Source: JOPF133 sp052144935
Lineage (GTDB): Bacteria; Acidobacteriota; Terriglobia; Bryobacterales; Bryobacteraceae
Assembly: GCA_052144935.1 (NCBI GenBank)
Contig: JBKQPR010000244.1
Span: forward strand, 1-14,455
Reading direction: 5' to 3'
DNA length: 14,455 nucleotides
Shown: positions 7,069 to 14,455 of the stretch, one piece after another
How the letters are laid out: each line of letters begins with the position of its first letter
How positions within the stretch are numbered: position 1 is the first letter of the stretch
Notes under the pieces: generated by a model
What the model saw: the letters and a program-made list of their open reading frames with translations, nothing else
Databases searched by the model: none
Told to the model about the DNA's origin: nothing
Position numbers and translations under genes: made by a program

Positions 7069-8222
7069 CAGAAACGTCTGATCCCTCGCTGATATCCGAA
7101 GTCCGCAAATACGGTGTCTTCAACGCACGCGGTTGCTTCAATTGCGGTAGCTGCACAATTGTTTGCGACCTGGCGACCGCTTCAGCTTCGTTTCCTCGCA
7201 GAACCATGCAATCGGTGGTGTTGGGATTGAAAGACTCCGTGCTCCAGGGTCTCGACCCATGGCTCTGTCATGACTGCGGAGATTGCTCCGACACCTGTCC
7301 GAGAGAGGCAAAACCCCGAGAGTCGATGATGACGCTCAGGCGTTATCTGACGGCGCAGTACCAGTGGATGGGTTTGTCATCGAGAATCTACCGCTCGGCG
7401 GCGTGGGAAATAGGGGCTCTTTCCTTTGTGGCAGCCCTGGTGCTGCTTCTCATCGTTCTCTATCACCTGTATGTGGTGCGGCTGGCGCCTTCGGCGTTTA
7501 CCACCATGTCCATGGGAATGGAGCACATGTTTAGCAGGATCACCTATTTTACGCTGGCCGTTTTTCTGATACCGGCATTGATCATTACATTCCACGCGGC
7601 CCGCATGTTCGTACTGACCATGCGTTGCGGCCCCAACGCGGCCATACCTCTGAAGTTCTATCTGGCCGAAGCTAAGACCATCTTTCTGCAGATGGTCACA
7701 CACAAACAGATCCTGAAGTGTCCCGCAACCATCCACAGGCGGCGATGGCTCATGCACTGGCTTCTGGCCTTTGGCTGCGTCCTCATGTTCGTCATCAAGT
7801 TTTTCTTTCTGAGATGGTTCCAGACGGACAACATCTACCCTATCTATCACCCGCAAAGGTGGGTCGGCTACCTGGGAGCTGCTTGTCTGGTCATCGGCTC
7901 ACTGGATATGCTGATCGGGCGGTTCAGGAAACGGGAGCCGATGCGCAGGCAGTCCGGGTGTAGCGATCTGATTCTGCCGGTGCTCTTCCTGCTGACGGCG
8001 CTGAGCGGGATGGCGGTCCATGTTCTCAGGTATACGGGGATGGCGTTAGGCGCCCATTACACCTATGCCGTTCACCTCATGATTGCGGTTCCGATGCTGG
8101 TAGTAGAGGTGCCGTTCGGAAAGTGGTCGCACATGATCTATCGTCCTCTGGCGCTCTACTTTACAGCGGTCAAGCAAAGGGCATTAGAGGCCCGGATGGC
8201 CGAGGGGGCCAAGGCGGCATGA
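7065..8222 (+). CDS. HdrC/QmoC-like membrane protein: dicluster ferredoxin plus cytochrome b domain
   Basis: A 385-residue membrane subunit that probably passes electrons between the quinone pool and the cytoplasmic HdrA modules. The N-terminal domain has two [4Fe-4S] motifs: Cys24/27/30/34 and Cys68/71/74/78 (CHDCGDCSDTCP). Six hydrophobic helices follow at about 114-137, 158-183, 228-250, 266-285, 301-323 and 331-352. Histidines within or beside helices (His134, His177, His231, His319, His337) are candidate heme b ligands, as in the NarI/QmoC type. This fusion of an HdrC-like front and a cytochrome b-like back is the QmoC arrangement. It overlaps its neighbours by ATGA at both ends, so it is probably translationally coupled, and no strong ribosome site precedes it. 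I infer that it anchors the downstream complex to the membrane. Which histidines bind heme cannot be settled from sequence alone. Confidence 0.82.
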   Translation: MTETSDPSLISEVRKYGVFNARGCFNCGSCTIVCDLATASASFPRRTMQSVVLGLKDSVLQGLDPWLCHDCGDCSDTCPREAKPRESMMTLRRYLTAQYQWMGLSSRIYRSAAWEIGALSFVAALVLLLIVLYHLYVVRLAPSAFTTMSMGMEHMFSRITYFTLAVFLIPALIITFHAARMFVLTMRCGPNAAIPLKFYLAEAKTIFLQMVTHKQILKCPATIHRRRWLMHWLLAFGCVLMFVIKFFFLRWFQTDNIYPIYHPQRWVGYLGAACLVIGSLDMLIGRFRKREPMRRQSGCSDLILPVLFLLTALSGMAVHVLRYTGMALGAHYTYAVHLMIAVPMLVVEVPFGKWSHMIYRPLALYFTAVKQRALEARMAEGAKAA

Positions 8223-9103
8223 GTGCCATGGAGCAGAACGGCACGGTTGGCGCCGCCCTGGTGGTGGGCGGTGGAATCGGGGGCATGCAGGCCGCGCTCG
8301 ATCTGGCAGGCGCAGGCATCAAGGTCTACCTGGTCGAAACCAAAGCCTCGATCGGCGGGGCCATGGCGCAACTGGACAAGACGTTTCCGACCAACGATTG
8401 CGCCATGTGTACCATGGCCCCCCGGCTGGTGGAGATCGGCAGGCAGACGGACGTCGAAATCCTCACCTTGAGCGAGGTGGAACGCCTCCAGGGCCGGCCG
8501 GGCAACTTCACCGTCACCGTCCGGAAACGTCCACGCTTTGTGGACGAGGCCAAATGCACTGGCTGCGGGACCTGTGTGTCGAACTGTCCGACGCGCAATC
8601 AGGTACGGCCTTTGGAGAGCGCGCCGGTCGAGCTGGAGCCTGACCGCAGGCAGGCAGTGACCGATATCCTCACCCGGCACAGGAACCGCGACGGCCCGCT
8701 GATGCCGATCCTGCAGGAGATCAACGCAGCCTTCAACTACTTTCCCGAAACTGTGTTGCGGTACGTGGCCGAACAAACCGGCTATCCCCTCTCCCACATT
8801 TACCGAATCGCAACTTTCTACAGCACCTTCAGCGTCGTGCCCCGAGGCAAGTACGTGATTAACGTCTGCATGGGGACGACCTGCTATGTCCGAGGAAGCC
8901 AGCGCCTGATGGAGAAGATCGGCGAGACGCTCGCCATGAAGCAGGACGAAACCACGGCCGACCTGAAGTTCACCCTGAAAAGCGTCCGCTGCATCGGCTG
9001 CTGCGGGCTGGCTCCTGCCGTCATGGTGGGCAGCGAGGTTTACGGGAAGCTGACGCGCAAGGACGTCGCGGGCATCGTGCGGAAATACCAGGAGGCGTCC
9101 TAG
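8219..9103 (+). CDS. Front part of HdrA/QmoA-type flavoprotein fused to NuoE
   Basis: A 294-residue chimera. Residues 14-40 are a Rossmann FAD motif (VGGGIGG, ending in VYLVE). They are followed by the HdrA hallmark KTFPTNDCAMCTMAP (Cys61, Cys64) and then the first motif of HdrA's inserted ferredoxin, Cys113/116/119/123. HdrA stops there: the second ferredoxin motif, the rest of the FAD fold and the cluster-binding CC motif are missing. After a linker (about 128-155), residues 157-294 are a complete NuoE/HydC-type thioredoxin-like [2Fe-2S] domain, with Cys217/Cys222 and Cys258/Cys262. The ATG at 8219 overlaps the previous stop (ATGA) and has GAGGGGG ten bases upstream. The missing HdrA part is found in the gene at 11090. 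I infer that the two polypeptides assemble together with the NuoF subunit encoded next. NuoE normally relays electrons beside NuoF. Confidence 0.8.
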   Translation: MSAMEQNGTVGAALVVGGGIGGMQAALDLAGAGIKVYLVETKASIGGAMAQLDKTFPTNDCAMCTMAPRLVEIGRQTDVEILTLSEVERLQGRPGNFTVTVRKRPRFVDEAKCTGCGTCVSNCPTRNQVRPLESAPVELEPDRRQAVTDILTRHRNRDGPLMPILQEINAAFNYFPETVLRYVAEQTGYPLSHIYRIATFYSTFSVVPRGKYVINVCMGTTCYVRGSQRLMEKIGETLAMKQDETTADLKFTLKSVRCIGCCGLAPAVMVGSEVYGKLTRKDVAGIVRKYQEAS

Positions 9104-9104
9104 C

Positions 9105-11069
9105 ATGCCGAGGCTGACCATCCGGGGTCTCCGCGAGAAAAGGGAAGACGCCAAAAGGGAGGCCGCCGCCCGGCAAGCCCATCACAAGGGGAAGATCGCC
9201 ATTCACATGGGAACGTGTGGAAATGCCGCCGGGGCGCGCGGCGTCCGGGCGGCGATTATCGAGGAGTTGGACCGGAGAGGCATCCGGGACGTGATGCTCA
9301 CCGCCACCGGCTGTGGCGGCCTGTGCTCGCGGGAACCCATGATCACCGTCAAGCTGCGGAATTCGCCTGCCGTGAAATACGGCGACCTCTCCCCAGAGAA
9401 AACCCGGAAGATCGTCGCTGAGCACATCGTCGCTGGAAACATCGTCGAGGAATACACGATCGGCATTGGCTCGGCGAACGGCGCGCCGGACATTCCGTTT
9501 TTCAAGAAGCAGGTGCCACTAGTCCTGAGAAACGGCGGGATCCTCGATCCCGAGAGGATTGAAGACTACATAGCCAGCGACGGCTATGCGGCGCTGGAAA
9601 CGGTCCTCCTATCGCTTACCCCGGAGGAAGTGATCGATGAGGTGACGCGTGCGGGGCTGCGAGGCCGCGGGGGCGCCGGCTTCCCCACCGGCGTGAAGTG
9701 GAAAGTGTGCCGGGGCGAGAAAAAGAATCCCAAATACATCGTCGGAAACTGCGACGAGGGAGATCCGGGCGCGTACATGGACCGCAGCCTGTTGGAATCG
9801 GATCCCCATTCCATCGTAGAGGGGACGATCATTGCCGCCTATGCCATCGGGGCGCGCCGCGGCTATGTCTACGTGCGGACTGAATATCCGTTGGCCATCG
9901 AGCGCCTGCGAAGGGCGATCGAACAGGCGCGCGAGTACGGCCTGCTGGGAAACCTGATCCTCGGATGTCATTTCGACTTCGACATGGAGATCCGGGAAGG
10001 ATCGGGCGCCTTCGTGTGCGGCGAAGAGACCTCCCTGCTCCATTCCATCGAGGGCCAAAACCCCGAGCCGCGGCAGCGGCCTCCCTTCCCCGCCCAGGTT
10101 GGCCTCTGGGGCTGCCCTACGGTCATCAACAACGTGGAGACGCTGGCCAATATCCCGGTGATCATGACGCGTGGTGCGGACTGGTATTCCACCATCGGGA
10201 CGCCGACCAGCAAGGGGACGAAGATTTTCTCTCTGGTGGGAAAGATCAACAACACCGGCCTGATCGAAGTCCCCATGGGCATCACCCTCCGCGAGGTCAT
10301 CTACGAGATCGGCGGCGGGATCCCGGGCAACAAGAAGTTCAAAGCGGTGCAGACGGGGGGGCCGTCGGGTGGATGCATCCCCGCCGGCCTGATCGACCTC
10401 CCGCTGGACTACGAGAGCTTGAAGCAGGCCGGCGCCATGATGGGGTCGGGGGGAATGATTGTCATGGATGAAGACACCTGCATGGTTGACGTGTCGAAGT
10501 TCTTCGTCCAATTCACCAACGACGAGTCCTGCGGGAAGTGCACCGCATGCCGGGACGGAAGCGAAGCGCTCCTCGAGGTCCTGACCAGGATCGCCGACGG
10601 GCAGGGGCAAACAGGAGATGTCGAGTTCCTGGAAGAGCTCGGGCAGGCGGTCAAGGATGCGTCCATGTGCGGGCTCGGCCAAACCCTCCCCAATCCGGTC
10701 CTGTCCACGCTCAGATACTTCCGGGACGAATACGTTTCTCATGTGGCCGACGGGAACTGCCCCGGCAAGGTGTGCAAGGCGCTCATCAAGTACTACATCG
10801 ATCCGGACAAGTGCCCCGGGTGCGCCCTGTGTCTCAAGAACTGCCCTGCCGGCGCCATCAAGGGAGCGGCCAAGCATATTCACATCATCGACCAGGCGAT
10901 CTGCACAAAGTGCGGAGAGTGTCTCGATGTATGCCCGCCCAAAGTTTCGGCGGTGGTCAAGCTGTCGGGAAAGCAAGCTCGGGAAGTGCGCTCGCTGGAT
11001 GCGCCGATACCCGCGAGCGAATGGAAAAAACGGCGCTCCGGGCAGGCTGGAACGGGGGCCGTGCAATAA
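9105..11069 (+). CDS. nuoF: NuoF/HydB-type NADH-binding flavoprotein subunit
   Basis: A 654-residue NAD(H)-oxidising or -reducing subunit. Domains in order: a thioredoxin-like ferredoxin domain at about 28-115 with only three obvious cluster cysteines (Cys38, Cys70, Cys74); the NuoF core, with the FMN-binding GRGGAGFPTG (187-196) and the NADH-site region GNCDEGDPGAYMDR (214-227) and EETSLL (307-312); the N3-type [4Fe-4S] site Cys476/479/482 plus Cys522; and a C-terminal 2[4Fe-4S] ferredoxin, Cys570/573/576/580 and Cys600/603/606/610. Complex I NuoF is about 440 residues and lacks both extra ferredoxin domains. This longer form is the one seen in HydB of bifurcating hydrogenases and in related soluble complexes. 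AGGAGG nine bases before the ATG is the strongest ribosome site in the operon. One base separates it from the NuoE fusion. It is the likely point where NADH meets the complex, with FMN as the two-to-one electron switch. Confidence 0.92.
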   Translation: MPRLTIRGLREKREDAKREAAARQAHHKGKIAIHMGTCGNAAGARGVRAAIIEELDRRGIRDVMLTATGCGGLCSREPMITVKLRNSPAVKYGDLSPEKTRKIVAEHIVAGNIVEEYTIGIGSANGAPDIPFFKKQVPLVLRNGGILDPERIEDYIASDGYAALETVLLSLTPEEVIDEVTRAGLRGRGGAGFPTGVKWKVCRGEKKNPKYIVGNCDEGDPGAYMDRSLLESDPHSIVEGTIIAAYAIGARRGYVYVRTEYPLAIERLRRAIEQAREYGLLGNLILGCHFDFDMEIREGSGAFVCGEETSLLHSIEGQNPEPRQRPPFPAQVGLWGCPTVINNVETLANIPVIMTRGADWYSTIGTPTSKGTKIFSLVGKINNTGLIEVPMGITLREVIYEIGGGIPGNKKFKAVQTGGPSGGCIPAGLIDLPLDYESLKQAGAMMGSGGMIVMDEDTCMVDVSKFFVQFTNDESCGKCTACRDGSEALLEVLTRIADGQGQTGDVEFLEELGQAVKDASMCGLGQTLPNPVLSTLRYFRDEYVSHVADGNCPGKVCKALIKYYIDPDKCPGCALCLKNCPAGAIKGAAKHIHIIDQAICTKCGECLDVCPPKVSAVVKLSGKQAREVRSLDAPIPASEWKKRRSGQAGTGAVQ

Positions 11070-11089
11070 CACCTTTGCGAGACCGAAAA

Positions 11090-14000
11090 ATGCCGAGCCT
11101 CACGATCGACAATACGCCGGTGGAAGTGGAGGAGGGGACGCATCTCCTCGCCGCCATAGAAAGGGTTGGGGCCAAGGTCCCGACACTGTGTCACCACAAG
11201 GCCTTGACCCCCTACGGCGCCTGCCGGCTTTGCATCGTGGAAGTCCACGCTCCCAACCGGCCGCCCGCCATTCAGGCCTCCTGTTCGTACCCCGCCCTGG
11301 ACGGGATCGGCGTTTTCACACAGACCGACCGGGTGATCCGGGCCAGGCGCATCGTCGCCGAGCTTCTTCTGGCGCGGTGCCCTGACGCCGAGCCGATCCG
11401 GCGGGTCGCGGCCGAACTGGGCGTCCAGGGCACGCGCGTAAAGAAGAAGTACGACGACTGCATCTACTGCGGCCTGTGCGTCAGGATGTGCCAGCAGCGC
11501 ATGGGACGGGCGGCCATCGACTTCTCGGGCAGGGGGTCGAGAAAAAGGCTCGCGCCGCCCTTCGGCAAGCACAATCCCATCTGCTGGACCTGCGGGGCCT
11601 GCGATTTCATCTGCCCGACCGGCAAAAAGATCTCATCGCAGGCCAGCGCCAACGCCCTCTTGCCGATCCCCAATCCTCACAACCTCGGGCTGGACGGCCG
11701 GCCCGCCGTTTCCATCCTCTATCCGCAGGCTGTCCCCAACAAGGCCGCGATCGATCCGGACTATTGCGTCCATCTGAAATACGGGAATTGCGGAATCTGC
11801 CAGGAGGTCTGCGGAGCGAAGGCCATCGATTACGAACAGAAGGACCAGGTGTCTGAACTCAATGTGGGCGCTATCGTGCTCTCCCCTGGTTATGAGATTT
11901 TTGACGCCAAGCTCAAGCCCAATCTGGGTTACGGAAGATTTCGCAACGTCCTTACCGCGCTCGAGTTTGAAAGAATCCTGTCCGCTTCGGGACCTTTTCA
12001 GGGCAAGGTTCTGAGACCCTCCGACCAAAAAACACCCAAGCGCATCGCGTTCATTCAGTGCGTTGGATCGAGAGAGGCGGAGCGAGACTACTGCTCGGGC
12101 GTCTGCTGCATGTACGCCACCAAAGAGGCGCTGATTGCCAAAGAACATGTCGGCGGAGATTTGGAATGCGACATCTTCTTCATGGATCTGCGCGCATTCG
12201 GCAAGGGGTTTGAGGCGTACTATGAGCGGGCCAAAGCCCAGGGAGTGAATTACATCAGATCCAGGCCGCCGTCCATAGAGGAGGTATCCGAGACAGGAAA
12301 TCTCATTATCGAATACCTCGCCGAAGGGGACCGGAAGACGGCCCGCGAATACGAGCTGGTCGTCTTGTCCACCGGCATGCTGCCGCCCCGCGGCTCCCGG
12401 CGGCTGGCCGGCGTGTTCGGCATTGAGCTGAACGAATTCAACTTCTGCCAGACCTCCGCTTTCTCCCCGGTGCAGTCGTCCCGCGAGGGAATCTACGTTG
12501 GGGGGCCTTTCGCCGAACCCAAGGACATCCCGGAGACTGTGATGCAAGCGTCCGCGGCTGCGGCCAAGGTGCTGGCGCTCCTGAGAGACACGAGAGGCTC
12601 GTTGATCGCCGCCAAGGAATATCCCCCCGAAATGGACGTGAGCGGGCAGCCACCCCGAATCGGAGTTTTTGTCTGCCACTGCGGAAGCAATATCGCCGGT
12701 GTGGTGGACGTGCCCAGCGTGGTGGAATATGCCAGGACGCTGGAGAACGTCGTGTATGCGGAGAACAATCTATACACCTGTTCGAACGACACCCAGGAGC
12801 GGATCAAACAACAGATGCGCGACCACGATCTGAATCGGGTGATCGTGGCATCCTGCTCGCCGCGAACGCATGAGCCGTTGTTCAGAAACACCTGCCGCGA
12901 GGGCGGGCTTAACTCCTATCTGTTCGAGATGGCCAACATCCGCGACCAGTGCTCCTGGGTGCACATGCAGGAGCACGAGAAGGCCACCCAGAAGGCCAAG
13001 GACCTCGTCCGCATGGCGGTCGCGAAAGCCCGATTGCTCGAGCCTCTGCGGAAAGGGCGTGTACCCGTCAAGAAAGCTGCGCTTGTGATCGGCGCCGGGC
13101 TGGCCGGCATGGTCGCCGCCACGGAACTATCCTCGCAGGGCTTCCCCGTGTACCTCGTTGAACGAGAAAAAGAGCTGGGCGGCAACCTGAAGCGCATCCG
13201 CTACCTGCTGGACGGCGAGGACTCGCAGGAACACCTGAAACTCCTAATAAAGAAAGTGGAGCAGGATGAACATATTCATCTGCTCACCAACGCCACGGTA
13301 ACAGCCATCGAAGGATCCTTTGGCAACTTCAAGACAAGAATTCTGGCGGACCACGACGTCCATTATACGGTCCAGCATGCGGTTGTAATCGTCGCCACCG
13401 GTGCGGCCGAGCACATACCCAAGGAATATTCATACGGAAGAGACTGCCCGGACGTCATCACCCAGTTGGAGCTTGAGTCTCGACTGAGCGATCCCGGCGG
13501 CAGCACGATTTCAGGCACCGTCGTCATGATCCAGTGCGTCGGCTCACGCGACCAGGAAAGGCCTTACTGCTCGCGCGTCTGCTGCAGTGAGGCGATCAAG
13601 AATGCCCTAAAGATCAAGCAGAAGAATCCGAATGCGAATGTCTATGTTTTGTACAGGGACATACGCACCTACGGTTTTCGGGAGGCATATTACTCCAAAG
13701 CGCGCGAACAAGGGGTCGTTTTCCTGCGATATGAGGAAGAACGAAAGCCGGAAGTGGCAAGAAACGGCCGGCGCCTCGAAGTGACAGTCTACTCGCCGCT
13801 TCTCGAGCGGGAAATCCTGATTTCCGCCGATCTGCTGGTGCTCTCGGCCGGCATTGTGCCGGACCGCGGAAATAAGGATATCGCTCAACTCCTGAAGATT
13901 CCGCTGAATCAGGACGGCTTCTTTCTGGAAGCCCATATGAAGCTCCGGCCCGTGGACTTCGCCACGGACGGCGTTTTCGTTTGCGGCCTGGCGCACGCAG

Positions 14001-14344
14001 CGAAGTCGATCGAGGAAAGCATCATCCAGGCCCAGGCCGCGGCAGCCAGGGCAAGCGCGATTCTGAGCAAGGACTATGTGGAACTGGAGGGCACGATATC
14101 GTCCGTCGTGGACGAAAACTGCGACGGCTGCGCCTACTGCGTCGATCCCTGCCCTTACAAGGCACTGACCCTGATCGAATACATCAGAGCCGGATCCTTC
14201 AAGAAGACCATAGAAGTGAACGAGAGCCTGTGTAAGGGCTGCGGCACGTGCCAGGCTACCTGCCCCAAGGGGGGCATTGTCGTGAGAGGCTTCAAGCCGG
14301 AGCAACTGGCGGCGCAAGTGGCTGCCGCGCTGGAGGTGGCATGA
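11090..14344 (+). CDS. NuoG N-terminal Fe-S domain fused to back part of HdrA and a second HdrA
   Basis: A 1084-residue electron-wiring protein. Residues 1-80 form a NuoG/HydA-type [2Fe-2S] domain (Cys34/45/48/65); two [4Fe-4S] motifs follow, Cys124/127/130/134 and Cys165/168/171/175. Residues about 205-500 are HdrA without its front: SILYPQAVPN, the second inserted-ferredoxin motif Cys226/234/237/241, the cluster cysteines Cys324/335/339/340 (CVGSR...YCSGVCC) and the closing FAD motif GIYVGGPFAEPKDIPE. Residues about 522-1084 are a second HdrA: N-terminal domain (VFVCHCGSNIAG), FAD motif GAGLAGM (668-674), Cys816/827/831/832, and a terminal 2[4Fe-4S] ferredoxin, Cys1011/1014/1017/1021 and Cys1048/1051/1054/1058. 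This copy lacks the inserted ferredoxin. The start at 11090 is 20 bases after the previous stop, with no clear Shine-Dalgarno sequence; it is the ATG that gives the conserved MPSLTID opening. The stop overlaps mvhD by ATGA. The back part of the first HdrA needs the partner fragment at 8219 to complete its FAD fold. Confidence 0.85.
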   Translation: MPSLTIDNTPVEVEEGTHLLAAIERVGAKVPTLCHHKALTPYGACRLCIVEVHAPNRPPAIQASCSYPALDGIGVFTQTDRVIRARRIVAELLLARCPDAEPIRRVAAELGVQGTRVKKKYDDCIYCGLCVRMCQQRMGRAAIDFSGRGSRKRLAPPFGKHNPICWTCGACDFICPTGKKISSQASANALLPIPNPHNLGLDGRPAVSILYPQAVPNKAAIDPDYCVHLKYGNCGICQEVCGAKAIDYEQKDQVSELNVGAIVLSPGYEIFDAKLKPNLGYGRFRNVLTALEFERILSASGPFQGKVLRPSDQKTPKRIAFIQCVGSREAERDYCSGVCCMYATKEALIAKEHVGGDLECDIFFMDLRAFGKGFEAYYERAKAQGVNYIRSRPPSIEEVSETGNLIIEYLAEGDRKTAREYELVVLSTGMLPPRGSRRLAGVFGIELNEFNFCQTSAFSPVQSSREGIYVGGPFAEPKDIPETVMQASAAAAKVLALLRDTRGSLIAAKEYPPEMDVSGQPPRIGVFVCHCGSNIAGVVDVPSVVEYARTLENVVYAENNLYTCSNDTQERIKQQMRDHDLNRVIVASCSPRTHEPLFRNTCREGGLNSYLFEMANIRDQCSWVHMQEHEKATQKAKDLVRMAVAKARLLEPLRKGRVPVKKAALVIGAGLAGMVAATELSSQGFPVYLVEREKELGGNLKRIRYLLDGEDSQEHLKLLIKKVEQDEHIHLLTNATVTAIEGSFGNFKTRILADHDVHYTVQHAVVIVATGAAEHIPKEYSYGRDCPDVITQLELESRLSDPGGSTISGTVVMIQCVGSRDQERPYCSRVCCSEAIKNALKIKQKNPNANVYVLYRDIRTYGFREAYYSKAREQGVVFLRYEEERKPEVARNGRRLEVTVYSPLLEREILISADLLVLSAGIVPDRGNKDIAQLLKIPLNQDGFFLEAHMKLRPVDFATDGVFVCGLAHAAKSIEESIIQAQAAAARASAILSKDYVELEGTISSVVDENCDGCAYCVDPCPYKALTLIEYIRAGSFKKTIEVNESLCKGCGTCQATCPKGGIVVRGFKPEQLAAQVAAALEVA

Positions 14345-14455
14345 GCACGGGTTTGGCGGTAGAGCAGGAGTTTGAGCCGGTCATTCTGGCGCTGGCTTGC
14401 AACTGGTGTTCCTATGCGGGTGCGGACCTGGCGGGAATATCACGCTGCCAGTACC
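14341..14455 (+). CDS. mvhD: MvhD/FlpD-type hydrogenase delta subunit, start only
   Basis: The first 38 codons of a gene cut by the right edge. After a short lead, residues 12-38 (EPVILALACNWCSY, then AGADLAGISRCQY) are the characteristic opening of MvhD-type subunits, with Cys20 and Cys23 of the [2Fe-2S] site. Family members hand electrons directly to HdrA, which fits the gene's position straight after a protein with an HdrA C-terminus. The ATG overlaps the previous stop (ATGA), with GGAGG four bases upstream. Cys36 sits where the family usually has a hydrophobic residue. The rest of the gene, and any HdrB or catalytic subunit, lies outside the window. Confidence 0.85.
   Translation, partial: MSTGLAVEQEFEPVILALACNWCSYAGADLAGISRCQY

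Noticed and set aside
6856..7100. A frameshift turning the 70-residue protein and the next gene into one HdrC
   Set aside because: Other frames near the junction encode no second cluster motif, and the next protein has its own complete two-cluster domain.
8123..8218. An earlier in-frame start for the HdrA-NuoE fusion
   Set aside because: It lies within the preceding gene and adds unrelated residues; the ATG at 8219 forms a typical ATGA overlap and starts just before the FAD motif.
10538..11089. Extension of the NuoG-HdrA frame back into the nuoF gene
   Set aside because: The frame is merely open there; the conserved NuoG domain starts at 11090 and the earlier part is an out-of-frame reading of the NuoF C-terminus.
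6856..14455. Assignment as the benzoyl-CoA reductase (Bam) operon
   Set aside because: Only the electron-transfer parts resemble BamE-I; no tungsten catalytic subunit or BamC is visible, and the subunit fusions differ.

Overview
The window is GC-rich bacterial DNA carrying two unrelated cell-envelope or carbohydrate genes, two long repeat-filled spacers, and the start of a large redox operon. A secreted GH106-type glycosidase and a DUF3300 exported protein with a Gly/Trp-rich middle suggest a soil-type polysaccharide degrader, perhaps an Acidobacteriota of the Solibacter/Bryobacter type. That placement is inference from gene style only; no rRNA or marker gene is present.

Layout. 147-3542 (minus) is the glycoside hydrolase. 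A 721-base divergent spacer follows, holding one copy of a GC-rich interspersed repeat. 4264-5601 (plus) is the DUF3300 protein. 5602-6855 has no gene: it holds a possible terminator, a strong cruciform, five more repeat copies in the same orientation, and then an AT-richer promoter region with an exact TTGACA box. From 6856 to the right edge runs one tightly packed plus-strand operon. Three of its five junctions are ATGA overlaps and the other two gaps are 1 and 20 bases.

Operon. In order it encodes: a 70-residue HdrC-like fragment with only half of a cluster motif; a membrane protein with an HdrC-type dicluster domain and a QmoC/NarI-like cytochrome b part; the front part of an HdrA/QmoA-type flavoprotein fused to NuoE; a HydB-type NuoF; a 1084-residue protein in which a NuoG N-terminal Fe-S domain is fused to the missing back part of the first HdrA and then to a second HdrA; and the start of MvhD. 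Together they look like a membrane-attached NADH/HdrA/MvhD electron-transfer complex, possibly flavin-based bifurcating or confurcating between NAD(H), ferredoxin and quinone. The nearest set of known parts is the BamE-I subunits of class II benzoyl-CoA reductase, but no BamB/BamC or HdrB is in the window.

The most striking observation is that the first HdrA is cut in two. Its halves lie on separate polypeptides with a complete NuoE-NuoF-NuoG(N) cassette of about 3.1 kb between them. The cut falls between the two cysteine motifs of HdrA's inserted ferredoxin, as though the NADH module had been inserted into an hdrA gene and both junctions had stayed in frame.
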